NCBI GenBank assembly: GCA_003506435.1
Contig: DOAQ01000015.1
Coordinates: 1 to 64,000, forward strand
DNA: 64,000 bases
DNA from: Prolixibacteraceae bacterium
Lineage (GTDB): Bacteria > Bacteroidota > Bacteroidia > Bacteroidales > Prolixibacteraceae
Direction of reading: 5' to 3'
Made by a program: the position numbers and the translations under genes. Each line of letters opens with the position of its first letter. Position 1 is the stretch's first letter. Shown here one piece after another: positions 8,699-17,145 of the stretch. The notes beneath the pieces were generated by a model. It had not been told where the DNA came from. It was given only the letters and a program-made list of their open reading frames with translations, and ran no database searches.

Positions 8699-8860
8699 GG
8701 TTGATTTTGCGGTGGCAAATATATATCAAAAATCTGAACTACAAAAAATTTTTTACCCGCGTTCTCATTTTTTTGTTTAACCAATTGTTTAAACGGAACT
8801 TACCGGAGAATTATTTTTTGCTCTTTTCCCGATTTCCCGTAATTTCTCGTTAAGGTTTTC

Positions 8861-8868
8861 TACTTTTG
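8861..8868 (+). promoter_or_regulatory. -7 promoter element of the M16 peptidase gene
   Basis: TACTTTTG. Its last three bases form the TTG that would be the most upstream start of the open frame, which argues that translation begins at the ATG at 8893 instead. Confidence 0.6.
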
Positions 8869-8892
8869 CAATCCAATTTTTTATCTTATTGC

Positions 8893-10113
8893 ATGCAGTT
8901 AAACTATCATACATTAAAAAATGGCATTCGCCTGGTACATCAGCAGGTGGTTTCCCCGGTTGCTTATTTCGGGGTAATTCTGAATACCGGGTCGCGCGAC
9001 GAAGAAAAAGACGAGCAGGGAATTGCGCATTTCATTGAACATGTCATTTTTAAAGGTACTAAAAACCGGAAAGCCTATCATATTATCAGCCGGATTGAAG
9101 ATGTTGGCGGAGAACTGAATGCCTATACCACCAAAGAAGAAACTGCTGTATACGCTACCCTTCTGAATGAAGATTACGAACGTTCGATGGAACTGATAAG
9201 CGATATCCTGACCAACAGCACTTTTCCGGAAAAGGAATTGGAAAAGGAAAAAGAGGTGGTGATCGAAGAAATAAATTCGTACAAAGACAGCCCTTCGGAA
9301 CTTATTTTTGATGAGTTTGAAGAAGTGCTTTTCGACGGGCATCCCATTGCACGGAATATATTGGGCACCCCGGCAAATGTAAAAAAGTTCAGCCGTAAAA
9401 ATATTTTTGATTTCATCGCCCGGAATTATCATACCGACCAAATAGTGCTTAGTTCGGTAGGCAGTTTGCCTTTCGAAAAAATAATCCGGTATGCGGAAAA
9501 ATATTTCGGTCCGATTCCTGAGAAAAGAAGGACCACCAAAAGAGAAGGATTTTACAATTACCAGGCCTCCGAACGAATTGTACAAAAAGACACTTTTCAG
9601 GCGCACTGCATTGTCGGGAACATTGCTTACGACCATCAGCACCCGCGTCGCATCGGCATGGTACTGCTCAACAATATTTTGGGTGGCCAGTCAATGAATT
9701 CACGGCTTAACCTGTCGTTACGCGAACGCAACGGGCTGGCATATAATATCGAATCGAACTATACAGCGTATTCCGACACGGGGGAGTTCAGCATCTATTT
9801 CGGCACCGACAAGGAAAATCTTGACCGGGCAATCAATCTGATACAAAAAGAACTTCAACAGTTAAAAATCAAAGAACTGGGCTCGTTGCAACTCAGCAAA
9901 GCGAAAAAGCAACTGATCGGACAACTGGCCATTTCGAGTGAAAACCGCGAAGACCTGATGCTTTCCATCGGGAAAAGTTATTTACTGTACGATAAAGTGG
10001 ATAGTATGAAACAGGTGTACCGGAAAATCGACCAGCTTACCAGCAGGGAAATTCTTGAAATTTCCAATGAAATTCTTGACCAATCGAAAACCAGTATTCT
10101 AATTTACAAATAG
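8893..10113 (+). CDS. M16 family zinc metallopeptidase (insulinase/processing-protease family)
   Basis: Protein of 406 aa from the ATG at 8893. The inverted zinc motif HxxEH is present as HFIEH (46-50), with the third ligand Glu about 75 residues on (E125 or E126 in the EVVIEEI segment). A second, inactive-type M16 half follows, containing the RNGLAYNIES R/Y-type segment. Single-unit M16 proteases form homodimers or clam-shell chambers that degrade or process peptides. No signal peptide is seen. The O-methyltransferase gene starts 1 nt after its stop, so the two are co-transcribed. Confidence 0.93.
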   Translation: MQLNYHTLKNGIRLVHQQVVSPVAYFGVILNTGSRDEEKDEQGIAHFIEHVIFKGTKNRKAYHIISRIEDVGGELNAYTTKEETAVYATLLNEDYERSMELISDILTNSTFPEKELEKEKEVVIEEINSYKDSPSELIFDEFEEVLFDGHPIARNILGTPANVKKFSRKNIFDFIARNYHTDQIVLSSVGSLPFEKIIRYAEKYFGPIPEKRRTTKREGFYNYQASERIVQKDTFQAHCIVGNIAYDHQHPRRIGMVLLNNILGGQSMNSRLNLSLRERNGLAYNIESNYTAYSDTGEFSIYFGTDKENLDRAINLIQKELQQLKIKELGSLQLSKAKKQLIGQLAISSENREDLMLSIGKSYLLYDKVDSMKQVYRKIDQLTSREILEISNEILDQSKTSILIYK

Positions 10114-10114
10114 T

Positions 10115-10759
10115 ATGACCGGATCGCCCGAACTGGGAAAATATATACTCGACCACATTTCTGCGGAAGAAGATTTCCTGACGGAACTTGACCGCGAAAC
10201 GAACCTTAATATTCTTGGTGCGAGAATGCTTTCGGGACATCTTCAGGGAAAAATACTAAGTATGCTGAGTTCGATGATTACCCCCATGAACATATTGGAA
10301 ATAGGCACTTTCACCGGTTATTCGGCTATTTGTCTCGCACAGGGGCTGAAGCCCGGAGGCCATCTGCACACTTTCGAGGTAAACGATGAACTGGAACATA
10401 TCGCCGGAAAATATTTCAGAAAAGCCGGTTTAAACGACGTAATTATCCAACATGCAGGCGATGCACTTCATCTGGTACCCGGCATGGATTTGCAGTTTGA
10501 ACTGGTATTCATTGACGGCGACAAACGCGAATACCCGGCTTATTACGAAATGGCGTTCGGCAAAGTGCCGGTTGGCGGTTATATTATTGCTGACAATACA
10601 TTGTGGAACGGCAAAATACTTGAAGAACCGGAGCCAAATGACGAGCAGACAAAAGGAATTCTCGCCTTCAACGAGATGGTGAAAAACGACCACCGGGTCG
10701 AAAAAGTAATTCTTCCCATCCGCGACGGAATGACCATCATCCGGAAGACTTCAGAATAG
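10115..10759 (+). CDS. class I SAM-dependent O-methyltransferase (COMT-like)
   Basis: Protein of 214 aa of the Methyltransf_3 family. The SAM-binding motif I is EIGTFTGYSAICLAQ, followed by the acidic HTFEVNDE motif II region, the LVFIDGDK segment (metal-binding Asp) and DNTLWNG (second metal ligands Asp-Asn). Members methylate catechol-like or other hydroxyl groups with Mg2+; the substrate here is unknown. It is in tight operon with the M16 peptidase gene. Confidence 0.93.
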   Translation: MTGSPELGKYILDHISAEEDFLTELDRETNLNILGARMLSGHLQGKILSMLSSMITPMNILEIGTFTGYSAICLAQGLKPGGHLHTFEVNDELEHIAGKYFRKAGLNDVIIQHAGDALHLVPGMDLQFELVFIDGDKREYPAYYEMAFGKVPVGGYIIADNTLWNGKILEEPEPNDEQTKGILAFNEMVKNDHRVEKVILPIRDGMTIIRKTSE

Positions 10760-10825
10760 CAATAAATTAGCAGACTCAATCCGATAAAAACAAATTCGGA
10801 TATACTGATTCAAAATGAGAAAATA

Positions 10826-11461
10826 ATGGAATACATTGATTTTGACAATTGGAAAAGAAAAGAACATTTCTTGTTTTTTCACAGGATGGATTATCCGCAG
10901 TACAACATCTGCATGAACATTGATGTTTCCCGTTTCCTGAATTTCACGAGAGATAAAAATCTATCGTTCTATTATGCAATGATTTATGCAGTTACAAATA
11001 TTGCTAATCGCATTGACGATTTTAAATATCGAATCAGGGATGGCAAAGTTGTGCTGCATGATAAGATACATCCTTCTTTTACAGATATGAATGAGGAAGA
11101 AAAGGACAATTTATTCAAATTGGTCACCCTGGATTTGAAGGATAACATTTTTGAATTTGAAAAATCTGCAAAAGAAGCATCAAAGAACCAAAGTGATTAT
11201 TTCGAGCTGGGTAAACTAATTGGCAGAGATGATCTGATTTATATCACATGCATACCATGGATTTCCTTTACTCATATTTCGCATACGATAACATTAAACA
11301 GGAATGATTCTGTTCCAAGAATCTCGTGGGGGAAATATTTTAAGGAAGGAGAAAAGGTTTTATTACCTTTTTCTGTTCAGGTAAACCATGCACTTCTGGA
11401 TGGATTTCACATTGGAAAATACATCGAAATGTTACAGGAATATTTGGATGGAATTAAATAA
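10826..11461 (+). CDS. chloramphenicol acetyltransferase-like protein
   Basis: Protein of 211 aa with the CAT fold (PF00302). The catalytic motif, usually HHxxxDG, is NHALLDG here: the catalytic His (H188) and Asp192 are kept and the first His is replaced by Asn187. PWISFT (144-149) supplies the CAT active-site Ser. The length fits a CAT trimer subunit. Many CAT-family proteins without proven chloramphenicol activity exist, so resistance is not certain. The gene looks visibly more AT-rich than its neighbours and sits alone, 66 nt after the methyltransferase, consistent with acquisition by transfer. Confidence 0.85.
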   Translation: MEYIDFDNWKRKEHFLFFHRMDYPQYNICMNIDVSRFLNFTRDKNLSFYYAMIYAVTNIANRIDDFKYRIRDGKVVLHDKIHPSFTDMNEEEKDNLFKLVTLDLKDNIFEFEKSAKEASKNQSDYFELGKLIGRDDLIYITCIPWISFTHISHTITLNRNDSVPRISWGKYFKEGEKVLLPFSVQVNHALLDGFHIGKYIEMLQEYLDGIK

Positions 11462-11633
11462 CAAACGATCACAACGAATATCTACCCAATAAGAATAGCA
11501 GAAGGTTCACATACTTCTTGTTACGCATCGGATAAATGCGTTGAAGATCACTTGTTGTAGTATGATCTTTATTCAGGCAATCAGCAACTCTTAAATTTCG
11601 ATTTCATTAACTTTTTATTTTTTATCATTTTTC

Positions 11634-11663
11634 TTGCAAATATAAAATCATTGTCTATTTTTG
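11634..11663 (+). promoter_or_regulatory. promoter of the ABC/GntR operon
   Basis: TTG at 11634-11636 and TATTTTTG at 11656-11663 are about 19 nt apart, a good match to the Bacteroidota -33/-7 pair. The start codon lies 39 nt downstream. Confidence 0.6.
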
Positions 11664-11664
11664 C

Positions 11665-11680
11665 AGTGTACTAGATCACT
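11665..11680 (+). promoter_or_regulatory. candidate GntR (YtrA-type) operator
   Basis: The dyad AGTG-(8 nt, containing CTAG)-CACT begins 2 nt after the -7 box, at the expected transcription start. Its location, in front of an operon that encodes its own GntR regulator, suggests autoregulation. No experiment or motif search supports it. Confidence 0.35.
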
Positions 11681-11701
11681 ATAACAGTAAACAATTAAAC
11701 A

Positions 11702-12517
11702 ATGATGATTGAAATCAAGAACCTAAAATTTCGGTACGAGAAACAGCCAGACCTTTTTACCGGCCTGACGCTTTCCGAAAAAGCAGGGAGTATTGTCGGG
11801 CTTCTGGGCAAAAACGGAGCCGGCAAATCGACCCTGCTCAAACTGATCACAGGCCTCCTGGCTGCTCCTGATGGAACCCTTACCATCATGGGTGAAACAC
11901 CCATCAAACGGCATCCTGCTTTTTTGGAAGAAGTTTACTTCATTCCTGAAGAATACGATTTACCTCCGGTGAAAATTAGTGAGTTTGTAAAAGCAAACGC
12001 CTTGTTTTATCCTCGTTTCGATCGTGAAAAATTGAGAAAAATACTGACCGACTTCGAGTTAAACGCAAATAGTCGTCTTTCGAAACTGTCGTACGGACAG
12101 CGGAAAAAGTTTCTGATTGCTTTTGCGCTCTCAACCAACTGCAAGCTGCTGGTGCTCGACGAGCCAACCAACGGCCTGGACATTCCATCAAAATCGGTTT
12201 TCCGAAGAGTAGTAGCCAGTTCACTGGGCGAAGATCAACTTGTTATCATCTCCACGCACCAGGTAAAAGATGTGGAAAACCTGATTGACAAAATTCTCGT
12301 GATCGACCAGGGACAAATTATTTTCAGCCAGAATTTGTGGGATATCTCTGGAAAATATGCTTTTGCAACTGTTCCCTATCTGGAAAAGACAAATTGCCTG
12401 TACCACGAAGTAGCCCCGGGCGGATTTAAAATCATAAAACCCGCGGAGAAAAGCCGTACGGAAGTAGATATCGAGTTGTTGTTCAATGCAGCCATTAACG
12501 GAGTTAAACTTAATTAA
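11702..12517 (+). CDS. ABC transporter ATP-binding protein
   Basis: Nucleotide-binding subunit of 271 aa. Walker A GKNGAGKST is at 36-44, the degenerate signature LSYGQ at 129-133, Walker B LLVLDEP at 149-155, the D-loop at about 158-160 and the switch His at H186. It belongs to the YtrB/EcsA-like exporter group. The start could be the first or second of two adjacent ATGs. The downstream permease probably starts after this gene ends, and a GntR regulator follows, the usual ytr-type arrangement. Confidence 0.95.
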   Translation: MMIEIKNLKFRYEKQPDLFTGLTLSEKAGSIVGLLGKNGAGKSTLLKLITGLLAAPDGTLTIMGETPIKRHPAFLEEVYFIPEEYDLPPVKISEFVKANALFYPRFDREKLRKILTDFELNANSRLSKLSYGQRKKFLIAFALSTNCKLLVLDEPTNGLDIPSKSVFRRVVASSLGEDQLVIISTHQVKDVENLIDKILVIDQGQIIFSQNLWDISGKYAFATVPYLEKTNCLYHEVAPGGFKIIKPAEKSRTEVDIELLFNAAINGVKLN

Positions 12518-12527
12518 GCCTCAAGCC

Positions 12528-13307
12528 ATGAAGACAAATCAACTATTCAGTTTAAAACGTTTTTGCAACTATACTACCAGCAGTTTGATCTTGCGGTATC
12601 GTCAAATATTACTGATGATCGGGGCCGCTTCTGCCGGGCTTCTATTATCCTTGTTCTTTTTTATGAGCATAAATGATAACTGGAATAATGAGTGGGTTCC
12701 ATTTTCCATTTTTTCCGTATCCGCTGCCAGTTTATTATATATTGGATCAGCTTTCCCGGCCCTGCGCTCCAGGGAAAAAACAATCAACTTTTTGATGATC
12801 CCGGCTTCTCCGTTTGAGAAGTTTCTGTATGAATTCATCGAACGGATTGTTCTTTTCTGTGTCCTTTTCCCCATTCTTCTCTATCTGTTTGGAAACCTTG
12901 CATTGGGAATAGTTCATGAAATCAAACAATCAATAGGTGACAACTTTCCTTCGGAATATTTATCATACCAAAAAATATTTAAAGATGTAGTGCCTGCCGA
13001 CGCAGTGAGTATAATTGTATTGGGTGTATTGGCGGCCTTTTCCATTGCCTTTGCAGGGACAATAGTTTTCCGAAAGCTTCCGTTAATAAAAACAATCATT
13101 TTTGTTGGCGTCGTATTTCTCGTGGTTGTGGGATATTGCATCCTGATTTTTGAAGAGATGAAACTTAATTTTCCGTGGATAGAACCGTTCTTCAGAGGTA
13201 AGAGCAAAGCGGAAGTGTTTTCTCTATTTGCTGTCCTACTGCTGATTTTTAACCTGATAATCCTGAGCTATGCCTTCTTCAAACTTAAAGAAAAGGAGGT
13301 GTCGTAA
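12528..13307 (+). CDS. ABC transporter permease-like membrane protein
   Basis: Hydrophobic protein of 259 aa from the ATG at 12528. A longer frame would overlap the ATPase gene. About six transmembrane segments are visible (approximate starts at residues 24, 55, 102, 160, 187, 226). There is no recognised catalytic motif. Its place between the ATPase and GntR genes, with 1-nt overlap to the regulator, identifies it as the membrane partner. Substrate unknown. Confidence 0.8.
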   Translation: MKTNQLFSLKRFCNYTTSSLILRYRQILLMIGAASAGLLLSLFFFMSINDNWNNEWVPFSIFSVSAASLLYIGSAFPALRSREKTINFLMIPASPFEKFLYEFIERIVLFCVLFPILLYLFGNLALGIVHEIKQSIGDNFPSEYLSYQKIFKDVVPADAVSIIVLGVLAAFSIAFAGTIVFRKLPLIKTIIFVGVVFLVVVGYCILIFEEMKLNFPWIEPFFRGKSKAEVFSLFAVLLLIFNLIILSYAFFKLKEKEVS

Positions 13308-13672
13308 TGGAATTCAAAGATTCAAAAGGAATTTTTCAGCAAATTGCCGACAACATCTGCGAAAAAATTATTTCGGGGGAATACCCGGTCTTCAGTAAAA
13401 TTCCATCTGTGCGCGAACAAGCCGCCGTGATGGGAGTAAACCACAATACCATCATGCGTACGTATATGGAACTACAACGCGAAAATATCATCAACAACCA
13501 ACGGGGCATTGGCTATTTTGTTACTGAAGAAGCCCCGCAGCGAATTGTCCAGCTTCGGAAAGAAGAGTTTTTCAGGCACGAAATGCCAGAATTTATCCGG
13601 CAGGTAAAATTGCTGAACCTGTCGCAGGAAGAGTTAAAACCATTGTTCGACCAATTAAATAAACAGCCATGA
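13307..13672 (+). CDS. GntR family transcriptional regulator, YtrA subfamily
   Basis: Protein of 121 aa: an N-terminal winged helix-turn-helix (about 8-75, with the segment IPSVREQAAVMGVNHNT recognising DNA) and a short C-terminal helical dimerisation tail (about 80-121), the size typical of YtrA-type regulators. It overlaps the permease stop by 1 nt and the next gene by 4 nt. It probably controls its own operon through the dyad at 11665-11680. Confidence 0.93.
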   Translation: MEFKDSKGIFQQIADNICEKIISGEYPVFSKIPSVREQAAVMGVNHNTIMRTYMELQRENIINNQRGIGYFVTEEAPQRIVQLRKEEFFRHEMPEFIRQVKLLNLSQEELKPLFDQLNKQP

Positions 13673-14328
13673 AAATAAGCCGAATTATATTTATTTCCTT
13701 TTTTAGTGTTTTCACACTTTTTATGCTTTCGCTGACCATTCAGACGGAAGACCGTGGAAAAAAAATGTTTGACGAAATGAAACAGGAAAAGATTGCGCTA
13801 CCTGCTTTTTCTCATCTGGTTATTAAAGACAGATGTAACGTGCAGTTACAATACAGCCCTGCTGACACATTGAAAATTGGCTATTTTCGAGGCTTAATTC
13901 TTGAAAAGCCAATTTATACTGTTGTCGGTGACACATTGATTATTGAACCATTCCCGGAGCAAAATGGATTTTACACAAACCTGTCATGCAGCAACTTAAA
14001 ATCGATCAGTATAGCTCATGCCCGATTGGATATTTCGGATTATAAATGTTTCAAACTGAAAATTGATGAGATGGCTAGCACTATTTATATGAATTCCTCT
14101 TCCTCTCTCGATACATTAATCATGCACTGCATTGATTCGAACTATCGGATAGACACAAAAGGATTAAAATCAGTTCAGGTTTTACTGAAAAAATCGAGAG
14201 GTGAATTTTATGGCGGGATGATCGAAGAGATGAAAGCCGAATTGCTTGACACCTCCCAGCTTTCAACGAACAAAGTGCTTCTTACCAGCATCAAAGCAGA
14301 CGAATCGAGCCGCTATTTTTCACGATAA
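13669..14328 (+). CDS. membrane-anchored protein with GIN-like (DUF2807-like) beta domain
   Basis: Protein of 219 aa. An N-terminal transmembrane or signal segment (5-23) is followed by a beta-rich exported domain whose opening (ALPAFSHLVIKDRCNVQLQYSPADTL) resembles the start of GIN/DUF2807 domains found with Bacteroidota ABC/GntR clusters. Family assignment is tentative. It overlaps gntR by 4 nt and ends the operon ahead of a strong terminator. Function unknown. Confidence 0.6.
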   Translation: MKISRIIFISFFSVFTLFMLSLTIQTEDRGKKMFDEMKQEKIALPAFSHLVIKDRCNVQLQYSPADTLKIGYFRGLILEKPIYTVVGDTLIIEPFPEQNGFYTNLSCSNLKSISIAHARLDISDYKCFKLKIDEMASTIYMNSSSSLDTLIMHCIDSNYRIDTKGLKSVQVLLKKSRGEFYGGMIEEMKAELLDTSQLSTNKVLLTSIKADESSRYFSR

Positions 14329-14343
14329 ATTCAATATCTATTA

Positions 14344-14388
14344 ATACAACAAAGCCCGGATTAATTACTGATCCGGGCTTTGTTGTAT
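14344..14388. terminator. bidirectional terminator
   Basis: Perfect 18-bp inverted repeat (core AAAGCCCGGAT / ATCCGGGCTTT) with a 9-nt loop. It closes the plus-strand ABC/GntR operon and faces the end of the minus-strand tRNA cluster. Confidence 0.9.
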
Positions 14389-14436
14389 CTTACAAAAGAC
14401 AAAAGCGCCACAGTATTACTGCAACGCTTTTCCGTG

Positions 14437-14509
<73 letters not shown>

Positions 14510-14517
14510 ATTACAAG

Positions 14518-14601
14518 TACCCGGGGCGGGACTTGAACCCGCACGATCATAATGATCATTGGATTTTAAGTCCAACGTGTCTACCATTCCACCACCCGGG
14601 C
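14518..14601 (-). tRNA. tRNA-Leu (TAA)
   Basis: 84-nt class II tRNA with a variable arm (TGATCATTATGATCG). The acceptor GCCCGGG pairs with CCCGGGT, the anticodon loop CTTAAAA gives TAA, and the T arm is CGGGTTCAAGTCCCG. CCA is not encoded. It sits between the two identical tRNA-Gly genes. Confidence 0.97.
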
Positions 14602-14656
14602 ATCAATGTTTTTCTGAACCTAAAAAACGAGAGACTCCGATTTTTAAAGAACGATG

Positions 14657-14729
<73 letters not shown>

Positions 14730-14775
14730 AATCTTTACATGAACCTTGCTGCACCCGTTTCCGAAAACAGCGATG

Positions 14776-14783
14776 CAAATATA
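14776..14783 (-). promoter_or_regulatory. -7 promoter element of the tRNA operon
   Basis: The minus strand reads TATATTTG, 47 nt upstream of tRNA-Gly copy 2. Confidence 0.6.
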
Positions 14784-14854
14784 GAATATTTTTTTCTTAC
14801 GCAAAAAGATTTTATGCTTTTCGCAATGGCCTGCTTTTTATTTGCAAATAGCAT

Positions 14855-14886
14855 TGAAAAACCGGGTTCATCCTTGTTCCCGGTTT
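14855..14886 (-). terminator. terminator of the universal stress protein gene
   Basis: The stem AAACCGGG / CCCGGTTT encloses a 12-nt loop, with a short T run on the minus strand, about 85 nt beyond the gene's stop codon. No other feature is visible in 14784-14970. Confidence 0.6.
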
Positions 14887-14970
14887 AAATTTCAACAAAC
14901 GATTCAGTAATATTGACATAAAAAAAGACCGTCTTTTGCCTCTGTTCAGATCAATTATTTGCCAGCTATA

Positions 14971-16071
14971 TTACGCATGAAATACCAGCAGCGGTATTTC
15001 GGTATGAAACAGCATTTCCTTTGCAATACTTGGATTAAAAATCCGGGTAATCATGTTTCGTTTGTGAGTTGTCAGCGAAAGAATGTCGATTTCATGCTTT
15101 TTAATGTAGGTTTCCAGTTTTTGAAGAAGGTCTTTGCCTTGCAGGTAAACACACTCCAGATCAGTGTGCATGTGCCTGCGTTTCAATACTTCGCGCATTC
15201 CTTCCAGCTTGGCAAGATCCCAGGTAACTTCATCGCTTTGTCCAACGTGTAGGCAATATACTTTTGTTTGAAACGGGCGTAACAACGACATCAGTTTATC
15301 GACGGCAACAAAATCTTTTTCATCAAAATTAGTGGCGTACACAACTTTCTTCAGGCTGTCGAACCGAAACCGTTTCATTTTCTCGGGGATTGTCAGTACC
15401 GGTACTTTGGCCCGGGCAATAATATCCGCAGTTAGGGTTCCCATTAAATCATCGTGAATGGTATGCCTGCCTTTGCTGGCCATCACAATCAAACGTGGCG
15501 GATGTTCTTCTGTGTAGGTCAGAATATCATCTTCTTCACGCCCCATTCTCATGATAAATTCCATTTCTATATCTTTCCATTTCTCCTGCCCTATTTCTGC
15601 AACCAATTCATTCAGGAAAACCTTGTACTTTTCCTGCGATTCCTTTTCCCGGCTTTCTGACTGGACAAAAAGACCTGAATCGTAACTGATAAAATCGGTG
15701 TAGGGAAGAGTGTAATATTCAGGCTGCGGAATCACATGATATAAAACCAGTTTTGAACTTAGCTTATGGGCAATTTCGAAAGCGGCAATGGCTGCCTTCA
15801 TCGAAAACTCAGAGAAATCAATGGGTGTAAGTATGGAATTCTCATATTGCCGGGCGATGACTTCAACCTTCCCCAGCATCCGGTTCAGAATAGGTAAAGC
15901 TTTTTTTACCTTACTTTCTGCAATGCGTACCTTCACTCCGCTCGCCACTGCCCCCTGTATCAGGTTAATATTTTCGAGGTAGCATTCAATTCCTTCAGCT
16001 TCCATTAACTCACGCAGAATTTCAGCTTTGGAATACGGTAACAAGGCAATGGTTGTTAGTTTGTCTTCCAT
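14971..16071 (-). CDS. universal stress protein with N-terminal DUF2007-like domain and two Usp domains
   Basis: Protein of 366 aa in three parts. Residues 1 to about 68 resemble the putative signal-transducing DUF2007 domain (segment EILRELMEAEGIECYLEN). Residues about 78-222 form a first Usp domain, ending in the ATP-site-like segment IVMASKGRHTIHDDLMGTLTADIIARAKVPVLTI. Residues about 230-366 form a second, more degenerate Usp domain. It is cytoplasmic and probably binds nucleotide in stress conditions. It is a single gene with its own terminator. Confidence 0.9.
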   Translation of the reverse strand: MEDKLTTIALLPYSKAEILRELMEAEGIECYLENINLIQGAVASGVKVRIAESKVKKALPILNRMLGKVEVIARQYENSILTPIDFSEFSMKAAIAAFEIAHKLSSKLVLYHVIPQPEYYTLPYTDFISYDSGLFVQSESREKESQEKYKVFLNELVAEIGQEKWKDIEMEFIMRMGREEDDILTYTEEHPPRLIVMASKGRHTIHDDLMGTLTADIIARAKVPVLTIPEKMKRFRFDSLKKVVYATNFDEKDFVAVDKLMSLLRPFQTKVYCLHVGQSDEVTWDLAKLEGMREVLKRRHMHTDLECVYLQGKDLLQKLETYIKKHEIDILSLTTHKRNMITRIFNPSIAKEMLFHTEIPLLVFHA

Positions 16072-16295
16072 GGCTTTTAGTTTTTAAATTTATTATGAAC
16101 GAAAAGTTTTTACTCTGTTTTTCGTATTTATACGTCAATAGGTTACTGAATAACTATGATTATTTTTTCTGAAATTACAAATCCGAAGAATAAGAATAAC
16201 CGGTCATAATCAACCATCTGGAAATACCATCAACAATTTAGTCATTCAAATACTAAATTCTGACAAACAACGCCTGCTTGCAAATCTCATTTTTT

Positions 16296-16303
16296 TACCT
16301 TTG
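16296..16303 (+). promoter_or_regulatory. -7 promoter element of pyrH
   Basis: TACCTTTG. Its terminal TTG coincides with the most upstream possible start of the pyrH frame, so the ATG at 16322 is favoured. Confidence 0.6.
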
Positions 16304-16321
16304 CTGCAAACTTTTCAAACT

Positions 16322-17032
16322 ATGGCGAGATTTAAACGAATTCTTTTAAAACTTAGCGGCGAATCGCTGATGGGCGCACAACAGCACGGCATCGACGAAC
16401 AACGGCTGGCCGACTACGCCGAACAAATCAGGGAAGCTGTTGAAATGGGCGTACAGGTAGGCATTGTTATTGGCGGGGGAAATATTTTCCGCGGTCTCAG
16501 TGGCGCAGCCAAAGGGTTCGACCGGGTGAAAGGCGACCAGATGGGAATGCTGGCTACCGTGATCAATAGTTTGGCCCTGAATTCAACGCTCACCGCGGTT
16601 GGTGTAAAATCAAGAGTTCTGACTGCTATCCGCATGGAACCGGTTGGCGAATTTTATTCGAAAGACAAAGCCATTGAAACGCTCGAACGCGGCGAAGTTG
16701 CCATCTTTTCAGCCGGAACGGGAAACCCATATTTTACTACCGACACCGGATCGTCGTTGCGCGGAATTGAAATTGAGGCCGACGTGATGCTGAAAGGCAC
16801 CAGGGTCGATGGAATTTATACGGCCGACCCGGAAAAGGACCCGGCAGCCACTAAATTTGACGAAATTACTTTTGATGAAATCTATAACCGGGGACTGAAG
16901 ATAATGGATTTGACCGCTACAACCATGTGCAAGGAAAACAAACTGCCCATCGTTGTTTTCAATATGGATGTGAAAGGAAACCTGAAAAAATTGCTTTCAG
17001 GCGAACAAATTGGAACGTTGGTAAGGCCCTGA
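16322..17032 (+). CDS. pyrH: uridylate kinase
   Basis: Hexameric bacterial UMP kinase of 236 aa, which phosphorylates UMP to UDP with ATP. The amino-acid kinase fold is marked by KLSGESLMG at the N-terminus, the GGGN nucleotide loop, the uridine-binding DQMGMLATVINSL segment, TGNPYFTTDT and MLKGTRVDGIYTADP. Length is normal. The start at 16322 gives a short leader after the -7 box. frr follows on the same strand, as in many bacteria, but with its own promoter box. Confidence 0.97.
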   Translation: MARFKRILLKLSGESLMGAQQHGIDEQRLADYAEQIREAVEMGVQVGIVIGGGNIFRGLSGAAKGFDRVKGDQMGMLATVINSLALNSTLTAVGVKSRVLTAIRMEPVGEFYSKDKAIETLERGEVAIFSAGTGNPYFTTDTGSSLRGIEIEADVMLKGTRVDGIYTADPEKDPAATKFDEITFDEIYNRGLKIMDLTATTMCKENKLPIVVFNMDVKGNLKKLLSGEQIGTLVRP

Positions 17033-17097
17033 ATATTTTTTTAGCATTTAGAAAAATTTAAAAGTTTAGATTTTTTAGTATTATTTAAATTTTTCTC

Positions 17098-17105
17098 TAT
17101 ATTTG
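17098..17105 (+). promoter_or_regulatory. -7 promoter element of frr
   Basis: TATATTTG, about 41 nt upstream of the frr ATG. Confidence 0.6.
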
Positions 17106-17145
17106 CCGACAGCACTTTTAATTTACTGAAAGAGGTTTATTATTT

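Noticed and set aside
11702..12517. This ATPase as the missing partner of the MacB-type permease at 4622-6001
   Set aside because: It is in a separate operon with its own permease and is of the YtrB-like exporter type, not the MacB/LolD type.
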